64,000 nt of DNA from Lachnospiraceae bacterium (GCA_024682555.1 JAIKZD010000114.1:62001-126000), one strand, 5' to 3'; shown: positions 28,150-39,404, numbered from the stretch's first letter. Translations and numbers: made by a program. The notes: a model not told the origin generated them from the letters alone.

Positions 28150-30018
28150 ATGGGTTTTTGCGAAGAATATGATGTTGTTGTCGTAGGGGCAGGACATGCA
28201 GGCTGTGAAGCTGCTCTTGCCGCGGCAAGGCTCAATCTTAATACGATAATATTCACGGTCAGCGTAAACAGTATCGCCCTGATGCCGTGCAATCCGAATA
28301 TCGGCGGAACTTCCAAGGGTCATCTTGTACGTGAGATAGATGCTCTTGGGGGTGAGATGGGAAAGAATATCGACAAGACCTTTATCCAGTCTAAGATGTT
28401 AAACAGATCAAAAGGTCCTGCGGTTCATTCTTTGCGTGCCCAGGCAGATAAGGCCGATTATTCGAGAGAGATGAGACAGACTCTGGAAAATCAGGATAAT
28501 CTTACAGTTAAGCAGGCTGAAGTATGCGAACTGATAATAGAAGATGATACTGTTAAAGGGGTTAAGATCTTTACCGGAGGCACCTATCTTGCAAAAGCCG
28601 TAATCCTTTGCACCGGTACCTATCTTAAAGCAAGATGTCTCTGCGGAGATGCCGTTACATATACCGGGCCAAACGGTCTCATGGCGGCCAATCATTTATC
28701 ACAGTCCCTTATTGATGCAGGCATCAGACTCGTGAGATTTAAGACCGGAACACCTGCAAGGATTGATAAGAGGACTATCGACTTTGATAAGATGACTCCC
28801 CAGTATGGTGATGATCCCGTCATTCCTTTTTCTTTTTCCACGGATCCTTCTTCCGTTCAAAAAGAACAGGTTTTATGCTATCTGACTTATACAAATGATA
28901 AAACACATGAGATCATACTTGATAATATAGACAGATCTCCTCTTTTTTCCGGTGTTATAGAGGGAACAGGACCGAGATACTGTCCTTCCATCGAAGATAA
29001 GGTCGTTAGATTCAGGGATAAGGAAAGACATCAGCTCTTTGTGGAGCCTGAAGGCATACATACCAATGAAATGTATATTTCGGGTGCTTCCTCTTCCCTT
29101 CCCGAGGATGTTCAGATCAGGATGTACAGGACCATTCCCGGACTTGAGAACTGTAAGATCGTAAGGAATGCTTATGCCATTGAGTATGACTGTATAGATC
29201 CAAACCAGCTGTATCCCACTCTTGAATTTAAAACCATAAGAAATCTCTTTGCCGCAGGCCAGTTCAACGGAAGTTCCGGTTATGAAGAAGCGGCGGCCCA
29301 GGGTCTGATCGCGGGGATCAATGCAGCCATGTCGGTTCTTGACAGGGATAAGATCGTCATAGACAGATCGGAGGGTTATATCGGTGTGCTTATCGATGAT
29401 CTGGTGACCAAGGAAAATCATGAGCCTTACAGGATGATGACTTCAAGATCCGAATACAGACTTCTGTTAAGACAGGATAATGCTGATCAGAGACTTATGA
29501 AAAAAGGGCATGATATCGGTCTTATAAGTGACGAACAGTATGAAAAGCTGCTGATAAAAGAAAAAGAGATAGAAGAAGAGACTGAAAGATTAAAGAACAC
29601 TTATGTGGGTAATACTAAAGAAGTGAATGATCTTCTCATGTCCCTAAATACCGCTCCCCTTTCTTCCGGGCTGTCCCTGTATGAACTGATATCGAGACCT
29701 GAAATAACCTATTCAGATACGGCTCCCATAGATAAGGACAGAAAGCCATTATCTTCCGATGTTACAGAACAGGTGGATATCAATATAAAATATCATGGCT
29801 ATATAGAGAGACAGCTCAAACAGGTGGAAGCCTTCAAGAAACTTGAAAAAAAGCTGATCCCCAAAGATCTTGATTATGATGATGTTAAGAGCTTAAGATT
29901 AGAGGCAAGACAGAAGCTTAAACAATACAGACCCATATCCATCGGTCAGGCTTCCAGGATATCCGGCGTAAGCCCGGCTGATATATCCGTACTTCTGGTA
30001 TATCTTAAGAAAGACTGA
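28150..30018 (+). CDS. mnmG: tRNA uridine-5-carboxymethylaminomethyl enzyme MnmG (GidA)
   Basis: A 622-residue FAD enzyme and partner of MnmE. The FAD-binding motif [19 protein letters not shown] is at the N-terminus. The conserved [23 protein letters not shown] and [17 protein letters not shown] segments follow. The C-terminal helical domain ends with [18 protein letters not shown]. It lies 53 bases after mnmE. Confidence 0.98.
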   Translation: MGFCEEYDVVVVGAGHAGCEAALAAARLNLNTIIFTVSVNSIALMPCNPNIGGTSKGHLVREIDALGGEMGKNIDKTFIQSKMLNRSKGPAVHSLRAQADKADYSREMRQTLENQDNLTVKQAEVCELIIEDDTVKGVKIFTGGTYLAKAVILCTGTYLKARCLCGDAVTYTGPNGLMAANHLSQSLIDAGIRLVRFKTGTPARIDKRTIDFDKMTPQYGDDPVIPFSFSTDPSSVQKEQVLCYLTYTNDKTHEIILDNIDRSPLFSGVIEGTGPRYCPSIEDKVVRFRDKERHQLFVEPEGIHTNEMYISGASSSLPEDVQIRMYRTIPGLENCKIVRNAYAIEYDCIDPNQLYPTLEFKTIRNLFAAGQFNGSSGYEEAAAQGLIAGINAAMSVLDRDKIVIDRSEGYIGVLIDDLVTKENHEPYRMMTSRSEYRLLLRQDNADQRLMKKGHDIGLISDEQYEKLLIKEKEIEEETERLKNTYVGNTKEVNDLLMSLNTAPLSSGLSLYELISRPEITYSDTAPIDKDRKPLSSDVTEQVDINIKYHGYIERQLKQVEAFKKLEKKLIPKDLDYDDVKSLRLEARQKLKQYRPISIGQASRISGVSPADISVLLVYLKKD

Positions 30019-30091
30019 CAGGACCTTATGACTTAACCGTAATATATTACTTTAGTTCATAAGCGTCTTTATTCATTTTGGAGAAACAGAT

Positions 30092-30814
30092 TTGCACACA
30101 GACTTTGATGAGCATTTAAAAAGATCATTATCTCAGTTAAACATAGCTGTCACGGAGGGACAGTTATCGAAATTTTACCGGTACTATGAACTGCTGACGG
30201 AATGGAACGCGTTTATGAATCTGACGGCCATCACCGGTCAGGATGATGTGATAGACAAACACTTTGCTGACAGCATACTTTTGAGCAGATACACGGATCT
30301 TAATGCTGTTGAGTCGGTCATCGATATCGGAACGGGTGCAGGATTTCCTTCTGTACCGCTTAAGATTATCTTTCCTCATATAAAGCTTACTCTTGTGGAT
30401 TCCTTAAATAAAAGGATCAGGTTTCTTGATACCCTTATATCTTCTCTTGAATTACGGGATGTAAGCACCATCCATTCAAGAGCCGAGACTCTGGCAGGAA
30501 ATAACGAATACAGGGAAAGGTATGATCTGTGTGTGAGCAGGGCAGTTGCAAATCTTTCCTCTCTTTCCGAGCTGTGTCTTCCCTTTGTGAGATGCGGAGG
30601 TTATTTTATATCCTACAAGGGAAATGATGCCGATGAGGAAATAAAAAATGCGGGCAGGGCCATAAATATACTTGGAGGAATACCTGAGAGGATAGAAAAA
30701 ACGGAAATACCTTATACGGATATTTCCAGGACTTTTGTTATCATAGGTAAAGAAAAGAATACACCGAAAAAATATCCGAGAAAAGAAGGGACTCCGGTAA
30801 AGGATCCCCTGTGA
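30092..30814 (+). CDS. rsmG: 16S rRNA G527 methyltransferase RsmG (GidB)
   Basis: A 240-residue SAM-dependent methyltransferase acting on guanine 527 of 16S rRNA. The family segments are YYELLTEWNAFMNLTAI, the SAM motif VIDIGTGAGFPSVPLKI, and SRAVANLSSLSELCLPF. The start is a TTG at 30092 behind GGAG. The C-terminal Lys/Pro tail is slightly longer than usual. Loss in other species gives low-level streptomycin resistance. Confidence 0.95.
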   Translation: MHTDFDEHLKRSLSQLNIAVTEGQLSKFYRYYELLTEWNAFMNLTAITGQDDVIDKHFADSILLSRYTDLNAVESVIDIGTGAGFPSVPLKIIFPHIKLTLVDSLNKRIRFLDTLISSLELRDVSTIHSRAETLAGNNEYRERYDLCVSRAVANLSSLSELCLPFVRCGGYFISYKGNDADEEIKNAGRAINILGGIPERIEKTEIPYTDISRTFVIIGKEKNTPKKYPRKEGTPVKDPL

Positions 30815-30835
30815 TATTGATAAGAGGACATAAGA

Positions 30836-31498
30836 ATGGATACCAAAAACACAAAAGAACTGTTATCGGACCTTTTCGATGAATTCGAACAGGAAAAAAA
30901 TGATCTTAAGATAAGATATGATGATAATCTGAACAGGATCGACATCATAGAATCCACCATTGAAGAACTGAAACGATACAGTGATGAGAGCAATATGTTT
31001 TCACCAAGACAGGTTGTGAATGACAATTCTGTCAGGATAGAGGAGCTTCTGAAAGAAAAAGCGGAGATCGAGGAAGAAAACGTTGTCATCACGGAGCAGT
31101 TAAAATATTACAGTGACAAATCCGAGTCCATCAGTTCCGTATTTGCGGATTACGATAAGATTTCCGAAACCGATGAAGGTTCGGACAATGGTAATTCGGA
31201 AACAGAGGCTGCCGGAACAGTTGCAGCGGATACGGAAGATGTTATTAAAGCCGGATCAGCCGAAGAGAATATTGATGTAAATGACGGTGACAGCCGTCAG
31301 ATCACGGGCCGGACCTTTGACGGGATCATACTGCAGAAGAATTCTTCCGGGGGTGGGGATAAGATCATATTTACCATGTCAGAGATGGATCAGCTTATAC
31401 GAAGACTGGAAAGGATCGTTTCCATTATGGATTCGGATCCCGTAAAAGGAAAAGTTGAACTTGGTTCGATACTTTATGATCTGAAGCATAAATCTTAG
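30836..31498 (+). CDS. Hypothetical coiled-coil protein between rsmG and parA
   Basis: A 220-residue protein of no family I recognise. Residues about 1-100 are highly charged heptad-like helices (FDEFEQEKNDLKIRYDD, IEELLKEKAEIEEE), suggesting a coiled coil. Residues about 105-155 are a Glu/Ala/Gly linker likely to be disordered. The last 55 residues form a second helical region (SEMDQLIRRLERIVSIM). No signal or membrane segment is seen. It lies 21 bases after rsmG and just upstream of parS and parA, so a chromosome-organisation role is possible but only inferred. Confidence 0.7.
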   Translation: MDTKNTKELLSDLFDEFEQEKNDLKIRYDDNLNRIDIIESTIEELKRYSDESNMFSPRQVVNDNSVRIEELLKEKAEIEEENVVITEQLKYYSDKSESISSVFADYDKISETDEGSDNGNSETEAAGTVAADTEDVIKAGSAEENIDVNDGDSRQITGRTFDGIILQKNSSGGGDKIIFTMSEMDQLIRRLERIVSIMDSDPVKGKVELGSILYDLKHKS

Positions 31499-31583
31499 AT
31501 CCCGAATGTGGAATAATACTTTCCTGAATATGGAGTGTTATATCAGGTATATCTATTTGACCGGGTAAATAATGTCTTATTTG

Positions 31584-31599
31584 CGTTTCACGTGAAACA
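31584..31599. other. parS: parS site 1 (one mismatch)
   Basis: CGTTTCACGTGAAACA matches the ParB-binding parS consensus TGTTTCACGTGAAACA at 15 of 16 positions. It lies upstream of parA. Confidence 0.88.
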
Positions 31600-31632
31600 T
31601 TTTGATGTTATTTATTCCGGAACACAAGATAA

Positions 31633-31648
31633 TGTTTCACGTGAAACA
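31633..31648. other. parS: parS site 2 (perfect)
   Basis: TGTTTCACGTGAAACA, an exact parS palindrome, 49 bases right of site 1. A further half-site (ATGTGAAACA) lies near 31674-31683. The rest of the 356-base gap is AT-rich and ends with the parA promoter. Confidence 0.96.
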
Positions 31649-31733
31649 TTATAAAACAAGATATGGTATATCGATGTGAAACATATGATTATGATACAGC
31701 GATTCATATAAAAGTCAATATAAAAGGTTTACA

Positions 31734-31762
31734 TTGAAAATGATAAACCCGTATTGTATTAT
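31734..31762 (+). promoter_or_regulatory. Putative parA promoter
   Basis: TTGAAA (31734-31739) and TATTAT (31757-31762) with a 17-bp spacer, about 90 bases before parA and 85 bases right of the perfect parS site, so ParB spreading could affect it. Confidence 0.55.
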
Positions 31763-31854
31763 AAGCATTGAAACATGAATAAAAAATGAATGAAAATAAT
31801 AAGGGATCCATAAGCAGTACAGGCGGGATCCGGCACAAAAAGGAGTATGAATAA

Positions 31855-32625
<771 letters not shown>

Positions 32626-32659
32626 GATTCCCAATAAGACAAAACAGGAGAGTGAAAAC

Positions 32660-33538
32660 ATGGCAGTAAAAAGAGGTTTAGGAAAAGGACTGGATGTACT
32701 GATACCGGCAGGAACACTTGACAATGATAAGAAGACAAGTGATGACAAAACACAGATAAAGCATGTAAAGATAACACAGGTTGAGCCTAATCCGGATCAG
32801 CCGAGACATTATTTTGACGAAGATAAGCTTCAGGAAATGACGGATTCCATCAAACAGATGGGTGTTCTTGAACCCTTACTGGTACAGGACAAAGGCTCTC
32901 ATTACATGATAGTCAGCGGTGAGAGAAGGTGGAGAGCCGCAAAAAAGGCAGGCCTTAAGGAGATTCCTGTTATAATAAGAGAATTTACCGATGAGCAGGT
33001 GGCTATTATCTCCATCATCGAGAACATACAGAGAGATGATTTTACTCCCATAGAGGAGGCACAGGCATACAAAAAGCTGATAGAAAGGTATAAGCTTAAG
33101 CAGGAAGAGGTAGCCGACAGGGTTTCCAAATCCAGATCCTATATAACCAATTCAATGAGACTGTTAAAGCTTGACAAAAGGGTGCAGGATCTTCTGGTGG
33201 ATGAGAGCATCACCCAGGGACATGCCAGGGCTCTGCTTGCCATCGAGGATAACGATAAGCAGTTTGAACTTGCCCAGGATATAATGGACAAGGACCTGAC
33301 CGTAAGGGATATCGAGAAGGAGGTCAGAAAGCTCAAAAATCCCGCGGAAAAAAAGACTAAGAAAAAGATAGCCATGGAGGTTATCTATAAAGATCTTGAG
33401 GAAAAACTTAAGAATGTCATCGGAACAAAGGTAGTGATAAATCCTAAGGATGACAATAAGGGCAAGATTGAAATAGAATACTATTCCAAGGATGATTTGG
33501 AAAAAATAACGGACGCTCTGTTAAATGCGGAGAAATAA
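32660..33538 (+). CDS. parB: ParB/Spo0J partition protein (first copy)
   Basis: A 292-residue ParB. The N-terminal RGLGKGLDVLIPAG is the ParA-interacting motif. The CTP-binding ParB/Srx domain has QPRHYFDEDKLQEM and VSGERRWRAAKKAGL. The helix-turn-helix is QEEVADRVSKSRSYITNSMRLLKL, and a C-terminal dimer domain ends the protein. It is the cognate of parA and of the parS pair upstream. A second divergent ParB is encoded at 63121-64000. Arg codons here are almost all AGA/AGG. Confidence 0.97.
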   Translation: MAVKRGLGKGLDVLIPAGTLDNDKKTSDDKTQIKHVKITQVEPNPDQPRHYFDEDKLQEMTDSIKQMGVLEPLLVQDKGSHYMIVSGERRWRAAKKAGLKEIPVIIREFTDEQVAIISIIENIQRDDFTPIEEAQAYKKLIERYKLKQEEVADRVSKSRSYITNSMRLLKLDKRVQDLLVDESITQGHARALLAIEDNDKQFELAQDIMDKDLTVRDIEKEVRKLKNPAEKKTKKKIAMEVIYKDLEEKLKNVIGTKVVINPKDDNKGKIEIEYYSKDDLEKITDALLNAEK

Positions 33539-33573
33539 GAATATCAAAACATCGGATACAGAGGGGGAAATAA

Positions 33574-34098
33574 ATGGAAAGTAAACTGTTTTCATCGATA
33601 GGTATAGATATAGATCCGGGGATTCTGTTTTTGATATTGTTCATACTGATCATAGTGCTGCTTGCAGCCTTCATGATACAGACATACAGATACGGTGTCA
33701 TGAGATCGAGCTTTGAGGCCTTTATGAGAGGCAGAAATGCGGCAAGTCTCGAGGAAGAAATAGAACAGCTGTTCGATGATGTGGCGAGGCTCAGGGCAGG
33801 AGCGGAAAAAAACAGAGGCGATATCAACAAGATCATCATGAATCTCAGGGAAACCTATCAGAGAGTCGGGATAGTCAAGTATGATGCATTTAAGGAAATG
33901 GGAGGGAAACTTAGTTTTTCCATAGCTCTCCTTGATGACAATGCCACGGGATTTATCCTGAATTCCGTTCACAGCAGTGAAGGCTGCTATGTATATACCA
34001 AAGAGATAATAGAGGGTGAATGTAACATAACCCTGGGAGATGAAGAAAAGAAGGCACTGATGCTTGCTCTTGAAGGCGACAGTGTTCAGTTTGACTGA
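33574..34098 (+). CDS. DUF4446 membrane protein (first copy)
   Basis: A 174-residue protein with one N-terminal membrane helix (about 15-37) and a cytoplasmic part. The conserved core is VGIVKYDAFKEMGGKLSFSIALLDDNATGFILNSVHSSEG, which I associate with DUF4446, a family found next to parB in Clostridia. Function unknown. It lies 35 bases after parB. A paralogue with about 45% identity over the core is at 62604-63107, also next to a parB. Confidence 0.85.
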   Translation: MESKLFSSIGIDIDPGILFLILFILIIVLLAAFMIQTYRYGVMRSSFEAFMRGRNAASLEEEIEQLFDDVARLRAGAEKNRGDINKIIMNLRETYQRVGIVKYDAFKEMGGKLSFSIALLDDNATGFILNSVHSSEGCYVYTKEIIEGECNITLGDEEKKALMLALEGDSVQFD

Positions 34099-34138
34099 TA
34101 AGGATCGATAAAGGCTATATAAAACAGAGGTAAAGATC

Positions 34139-35014
34139 TTGCATTCATATTTACGTGCAGTAGGATTCAGCAATATAAAAAGCAGATCGGATTTAAAGGA
34201 TCTGTTAAATAAAGTGGTTCAGTCACCCGATAAAAAGTCCTGTCTGGAAGCGGAAGATGACAGGGCTCTGGTTGAATATACCCGCTTTTTTGCGGAAAAT
34301 GCCGGAGTGACCCTCAGGGGCGAGTTTGATAACGGAAACGAGCTTACCCTTGAATATTATTATCCGGTGGTGAACAGTGATATTGTCAGCACCTTTGAGG
34401 AACTGACGATAGAAAGATACGTTGAAAAGGACGCTTATGCCGGAGTATGTGAGGATTCCAGAGTCGGTGTTTCACTGATCTTTGATGTTCAGAACGGACT
34501 TGACTATCTGAAGCAGAGCATGAAAAAGGACCGGATCTCAGGGAATACTTCGGTTTGTTTCGGCGCTCTTTCCATAGAAGGCGTCATAATGCTTCCCATT
34601 CAGAAGAACGATAATGAGAAGGAAATGATAAGAAAGGCTGCCTCGGACAGGAACGAAAGGATAATCGCCGCAAGAAACGGAGACGAAGACGCACTTGAGC
34701 AGCTTGCCTTAGAGGATATAGACACCTATACCAGCATTTCCAGGCAGATATTGAATGAAGATGTATTCACCCTGGTGGAATCTTATATGATGCCCTATGG
34801 TCTTGAGTGCGATCTTTATTCGATCTTAGCGGAGATCGAAAATGTCAGTGAGACCGTTAATGAAATAACGGGTGAAGAATTATACATAATGGAGCTTAAC
34901 TATAACAGCATGCCCATTATGTTATGCATAAACAAAAAGGATGTACTCGGAGAACCCGAGGCAGGGAGGAGGTTCAAGGGAGTCATCCTGTTACAGGGGA
35001 AGGTTAATTTTTGA
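34139..35014 (+). CDS. DUF3881-like conserved protein (first copy)
   Basis: A 291-residue soluble protein starting at TTG (34139) with MHSYLRAVGFSNIKSR. It resembles, from memory, the DUF3881 family of Lachnospiraceae. Conserved stretches are DAYAGVCEDSRVGVSLIFDVQN, AARNGDEDALEQLALEDIDTY and GEPEAGRRFKGVILLQG. No catalytic motif is recognisable. Its stop overlaps the dacA start, so the two are coupled. The homologue at 60379-61287 shares the TTG start and these blocks, and also lies in a parB-DUF4446 block. Confidence 0.75.
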   Translation: MHSYLRAVGFSNIKSRSDLKDLLNKVVQSPDKKSCLEAEDDRALVEYTRFFAENAGVTLRGEFDNGNELTLEYYYPVVNSDIVSTFEELTIERYVEKDAYAGVCEDSRVGVSLIFDVQNGLDYLKQSMKKDRISGNTSVCFGALSIEGVIMLPIQKNDNEKEMIRKAASDRNERIIAARNGDEDALEQLALEDIDTYTSISRQILNEDVFTLVESYMMPYGLECDLYSILAEIENVSETVNEITGEELYIMELNYNSMPIMLCINKKDVLGEPEAGRRFKGVILLQGKVNF

Positions 35015-36528
35015 TGAAGAAGATTTGTTCCCTGTTTGTTATGGTCATATTAAGTCTGTCCGTGACCTGTAACGTGTTTGCTGTCAATACCGTACCTACG
35101 GCAGAGCAGAACGAGGCAGCAGATCAGAGAAAACTGATCACGGTAGAGTCAAATCTTGTAAACGGCTGGCCTGAAGGACCCATCATCGGGGCACAGTCTG
35201 CTATTTTGGTGGATGCCTATTCGGGCATGATCCTCTATGAAAAAAACGTAAATGACCGTCTCTATCCGGCGAGCACCACAAAACTGATGACCGCGCTTCT
35301 GACCATCGAAAACACGGCAATGAATGATGTGGTCACTTTTTCACATGATGCCATACACAATATAGAGAGCAGCTCATCCAGGATAGGAATAGACGAGGGT
35401 GAAGAACTCACCGTGGAACAGTGCCTCTATGGACTTCTGTTAGGTTCGGGCAATGAGGTAGCCTACGCTCTTGCCGAACATGTGGCGGGAGATGTTGACA
35501 GCTTTGTAGCCATGATGAATGAAAGAGCCGCCGAGCTCGGATGTACGAATACGCATTTTGTGAATCCAAACGGACTGCCGGATCCCGAGCATTACGTTAG
35601 TGCTCTGGATCTTTCAATTATTGCCAGGGCCTGTTTCAAAAATGAGTCTTTGGTCACCATATCCGGAACCGCAAAGTATACCATACCACCCACCAATAAA
35701 CAGCCCGAAGAAAGACCACTTGAGAATCATCACCTTATGGTCGGGGGGTTAAAGTATGCCTATGACGGCTTCGTGGGCGGAAAAACCGGCTATACAAAAG
35801 ATGCAAGACAGACCCTTGTTACCTGTGCGGAAAGGGAGGGAATGAGGCTTATCTGCGTGATCCTCAAGGAGGAAAGCCCCAATCAGTTTCTGGATACAGC
35901 CGCTCTTTTCGATTACGGTTTTGACTGTTTTAAGAAGCTGAACATTTCGGAAAATGAAAAAAAATATACCCTCAATTCAGCCACTTTTTTTAATACGGAT
36001 CTTGATATAATAGGCAGTTCGAAACCGATACTTGTCATTAACAGGGACAATTACGTGATCATCCCCAAAACCTGCGGATTTGAGGATCTGAATGTATCCG
36101 TTTACTATGAAGATGTGCCTGCAAATGCCGTAGCCCTGTTAAAATACGATTTTAACACGAGAGAAGTCGGTGAGGCTTTGATCGAATACGCCGATATAGA
36201 AAAAAAAGTGTTCGAATTTTCTAATGTTATCAGATATGCAACCATGGATGAGATTCCCAGATCCTTACAGCCCGAAAAAAACAGGATCTTTGTCAATGTG
36301 GAAAGGGTCGTGATCATACTGGGTATAACCGCAGCCGTCATAATATTCGGATTTTTTATCAAAAACCTCATTACCGGTTATATGTATTCATCAAGACGCA
36401 GAACTCTGAAGGTTGTCAGGAAAAGATATAAGAAGAGAAGGAATGTCAAAACCATAGAGATCACAAGGCCTGTTGATAACGGTCGTGACAGGGATACATT
36501 TTATGACGATTACGATGACAGACTCTGA
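35014..36528 (+). CDS. dacA: D-alanyl-D-alanine carboxypeptidase (class A PBP5-type)
   Basis: A 504-residue membrane-bound carboxypeptidase that trims the terminal D-Ala of peptidoglycan stem peptides. An N-terminal signal peptide ends near NVFAVNT. The catalytic motifs are PASTTKL (SxxK), GSGNE (SxN-like) and KTGYT (KTG). A membrane segment lies near residues 425-450 (VVIILGITAAVIIFGFFI), followed by a basic cytoplasmic tail, unlike the amphipathic C-terminal anchor of E. coli PBP5. I chose the ATG at 35014, which overlaps the upstream stop, over TTG at 35011. Confidence 0.93.
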   Translation: MKKICSLFVMVILSLSVTCNVFAVNTVPTAEQNEAADQRKLITVESNLVNGWPEGPIIGAQSAILVDAYSGMILYEKNVNDRLYPASTTKLMTALLTIENTAMNDVVTFSHDAIHNIESSSSRIGIDEGEELTVEQCLYGLLLGSGNEVAYALAEHVAGDVDSFVAMMNERAAELGCTNTHFVNPNGLPDPEHYVSALDLSIIARACFKNESLVTISGTAKYTIPPTNKQPEERPLENHHLMVGGLKYAYDGFVGGKTGYTKDARQTLVTCAEREGMRLICVILKEESPNQFLDTAALFDYGFDCFKKLNISENEKKYTLNSATFFNTDLDIIGSSKPILVINRDNYVIIPKTCGFEDLNVSVYYEDVPANAVALLKYDFNTREVGEALIEYADIEKKVFEFSNVIRYATMDEIPRSLQPEKNRIFVNVERVVIILGITAAVIIFGFFIKNLITGYMYSSRRRTLKVVRKRYKKRRNVKTIEITRPVDNGRDRDTFYDDYDDRL

Positions 36529-36572
36529 TCTTTTATGATGATTAAGCCGGTCATGCAGCCATAAGACCTTAG

Positions 36573-37946
36573 TCAGTTACGGGGATCACCGGAGGTATCC
36601 GAAGATACACCGGTGATGGTTTTGTGAAGTTTCACGTAATACCGAAGCCAGGCGGTAGATCCGCTGAGTACCCATACGATACCCGCAGACCACCATATTC
36701 CGGGGATACCGAAGCCCATATATCCGGTCATTATAAGGGGGATGGTGAATCTGCCTGCCACTTCCACTATACCGTTAAACAGTGCAAAGAATGCATCCGA
36801 GGCACCCATAAGAATCCCACGGACGATGTATATGAGTCCCAGTGCGGGATAAAACAGACTTGTTATCTTAAGCCCCATTCCTCCAAGCTCTATTACCGAA
36901 GGATCGGAAACAAAGAGCGATGTCAGATTCTCACCGAAGAGCTGCATGGATACGATCATGATTACGGACAAAAGAAGCATCATATACAGGCTTTTTTTAT
37001 AACCCTCATAGACCCTGTCGTATCTTCTGGCACCATAATTCTGTCCGCAGTAAGTGGAAAGAGAAGTCCCGAGGATCATATAGGGCTGGTGGATAAGCTG
37101 TTCGATCCTGTTTGTGGCGGTAAAAGCGGCTACCACAACCGAACCGTAGGAATTGACTATCCTCTGTACTGCCATGGAAGATATTGCTATGAGTCCAAAC
37201 TGCAGGGACAAAGGCACTCCGAGGCGTATGACCTTAAAGGACATGTGCAGAGTGATTGAGAAGTCTTCTTTTTTAAATTTAAAAAACGGATTATTCTTAA
37301 GAGCGAAGAGAAAGCTTGTGATCATTGCCAGAAACTGGGAAATAACGGTAGCATAAGCCGCACCCCTGATCCCCTGCCTGAAATAACAGACCATGATAAG
37401 ATCCAGAATAACGTTGATAACTGTGGACATTATGAGAAAATACAGTGGTGATCTGGAATCGCCCAGAGCCTTGAGCATGGAGGCCACAAAATTATAGATT
37501 GAAACAAAAATAAGACCGAGACATAATATCCTGGTATAGGAAACGGAGTCGGAAATTATGTTTTCAGGGGTGCTTAAAAGAGTCAGCAGACTCTTTGCAC
37601 TCAGAAATCCCGTAATACCGAATATAAGAGGAACAAGCAGCATGATAAATCCCGTATTTACGATACAGTTTCTGACCCTGTCATATTTATGGGCACCGAA
37701 ATACTGGGAAACTATGATACCCCCGCCTCCGCCGATACCATTACAGAGGGCGAAAAACAGAAAAGTAATGGAAGAGGTGGCACCCACCGAAGCCAGTGCA
37801 TCGGGACCGACAAAACGCCCCACTATCATTGAATCCGCAAGGTTATAAACCTGCTGGAATATGCTTCCAAAGAGGGAAGGCAGGGCAAACAGAATGATAT
37901 GTCTCACGGGATTACCCGTGGTCATGTCCATGGTGTTATCTTTCAT
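36573..37946 (-). CDS. MATE-family efflux transporter 1
   Basis: A 457-residue multidrug and toxin extrusion protein with 12 predicted membrane segments. Family features are NPVRHIILFALPSLFGSIFQQVYNLADSMIVGRFVGPDALASVGA at the N-terminus and the matching second half (GVPLSLQFGLIAISSMAVQRIVNSYG). Substrates are unknown; the family exports cationic drugs by Na+ or H+ antiport. It is divergent from a second MATE gene 81 bases away. The two share the common fold but are clearly different in sequence. Confidence 0.92.
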   Translation of the reverse strand: MKDNTMDMTTGNPVRHIILFALPSLFGSIFQQVYNLADSMIVGRFVGPDALASVGATSSITFLFFALCNGIGGGGGIIVSQYFGAHKYDRVRNCIVNTGFIMLLVPLIFGITGFLSAKSLLTLLSTPENIISDSVSYTRILCLGLIFVSIYNFVASMLKALGDSRSPLYFLIMSTVINVILDLIMVCYFRQGIRGAAYATVISQFLAMITSFLFALKNNPFFKFKKEDFSITLHMSFKVIRLGVPLSLQFGLIAISSMAVQRIVNSYGSVVVAAFTATNRIEQLIHQPYMILGTSLSTYCGQNYGARRYDRVYEGYKKSLYMMLLLSVIMIVSMQLFGENLTSLFVSDPSVIELGGMGLKITSLFYPALGLIYIVRGILMGASDAFFALFNGIVEVAGRFTIPLIMTGYMGFGIPGIWWSAGIVWVLSGSTAWLRYYVKLHKTITGVSSDTSGDPRN

Positions 37947-38027
37947 GTTTATATGATACCTTTTTCTGAAAATAAATGTATTATTAACCTAAACCAAAAT
38001 ATTATTTTATGATCAGTATTGGATAAG

Positions 38028-39404
38028 ATGTTTTCAAGGAATAAAAATACCGCAAATCAGATAAATATGCTGGAGGGAAGCCTGCTTGACAAGATAGTGG
38101 TTTTTGCCCTTCCTTTGGCCGCAAGCAGTGTGCTGCAGCAGCTTTTTAATGCAGCGGACCTTGCCGTGGTCGGCAGATTTGCGTCTGCCCAGGCCATGGC
38201 AGCAGTCGGGAGCAATGCAGCCGTTATAAACCTGATAATATGCCTGTTTGTAGGACTTTCAGTCGGTGCAAACGCAGTGATCGCCATGCAGATAGGAAGC
38301 GGTCACAGGGAAAGGATAAGTGAAACGGTACATACCGTGATTACTGTCTCCCTTATAGCGGGTGCGGTTCTCATTATCCTCGGTATCGCCCTTTCCGCCC
38401 CGATACTTCACATGATGGGTGCTCCGGATGAAGTCTTAAGCCTTGCCGTGGTGTATTTAAGGATCTATTTCCTGGCAATGCCGGCAATAATGGTCTATAA
38501 CTACGGATCCGCAATACTCAGATCAAAGGGGGACAGCAAGAGACCGCTCTATGCGCTTATATTATCGGGAGTGATAAATATCCTCCTTAACCTGCTGTTT
38601 GTTATCGTTTTTCATCTTCATGTCATAGGGGTTGCGCTGGCAACCGTTATTTCAAACCTTTTCGGTGCGGGAATGATAATACTCTTTCTCGTGACGGAGG
38701 AAGAACCCTTCAGGTTAAGCTTTAAAAAACTGACCGTTAAACGGAAATATCTGGAACTGATGATGAAGATAGGACTGCCGGCAGGACTTCAGGGAGGCGT
38801 ATTCTCACTGTCAAATGTTGTTATACAGTCGGCGGTAAACAGCTTCGGTGCAGCTGCCATAGCCGGTTCCACCGCGGCCTCTAATTTTGATTTTATCTCA
38901 TACTGTGTGATAAGCGCCTTTTCCCAGACTTCCGTAACCTTTACGAGTCAGAATTTCAGTGCAAGAAAATATGAAAGATGCAGGTCTGTTTTCAGGATGT
39001 GTATGTTATGCGGTTTTCTGACCTCAGCCTTCATCGTTTTTCTGATGGTCACCTTCAGACACGGGATAATAGAGATCTTTACCACAGATCCCGAGGTCAT
39101 TGAGTTTGCCATGAAGCGTATCATGAATGCCTTTTTCCTGCATTTTCTCATTGCAAGCTACGAGGTGAGCGGCGGATGTCTTCGTGGGATGAACCATTCC
39201 CTTCTGCCTGCGCTCATATCCATAATAGGGACCTGCGTGTTCAGGCTTCTGTATGTCTTTCTGTATGTATCGAAAGTACACACCTTTGAGGCGCTGTTCC
39301 GTGTATATCCCATCTCATGGGTGATAACCGGAATCCTGACACTTACGGCGTACTATGCGGTCAGAAGAAGGGAGTTTAAGGGGGAGCGGACAGACATTAT
39401 ATAA
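38028..39404 (+). CDS. MATE-family efflux transporter 2
   Basis: A 458-residue MATE transporter: MLEGSLLDKIVVFALPLAASSVLQQLFNAADLAVVGRFASAQAMAAVG at the N-terminus and KIGLPAGLQGGVFSLSNVVIQSAVNSFG starting the second half. Start choice is uncertain: ATG at 38028 or an in-frame TTG at 38019, neither with a good ribosome site. It is divergent from MATE 1; the 81-base gap must hold both promoters. A 124-bp palindromic element lies just downstream. Confidence 0.92.
   Translation: MFSRNKNTANQINMLEGSLLDKIVVFALPLAASSVLQQLFNAADLAVVGRFASAQAMAAVGSNAAVINLIICLFVGLSVGANAVIAMQIGSGHRERISETVHTVITVSLIAGAVLIILGIALSAPILHMMGAPDEVLSLAVVYLRIYFLAMPAIMVYNYGSAILRSKGDSKRPLYALILSGVINILLNLLFVIVFHLHVIGVALATVISNLFGAGMIILFLVTEEEPFRLSFKKLTVKRKYLELMMKIGLPAGLQGGVFSLSNVVIQSAVNSFGAAAIAGSTAASNFDFISYCVISAFSQTSVTFTSQNFSARKYERCRSVFRMCMLCGFLTSAFIVFLMVTFRHGIIEIFTTDPEVIEFAMKRIMNAFFLHFLIASYEVSGGCLRGMNHSLLPALISIIGTCVFRLLYVFLYVSKVHTFEALFRVYPISWVITGILTLTAYYAVRRREFKGERTDII

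Noticed and set aside
36573-39404. The two MATE genes as a recent tandem duplication
   Set aside because: Their sequences differ throughout apart from fold-level motifs, and they are divergent, so they are separate family members.
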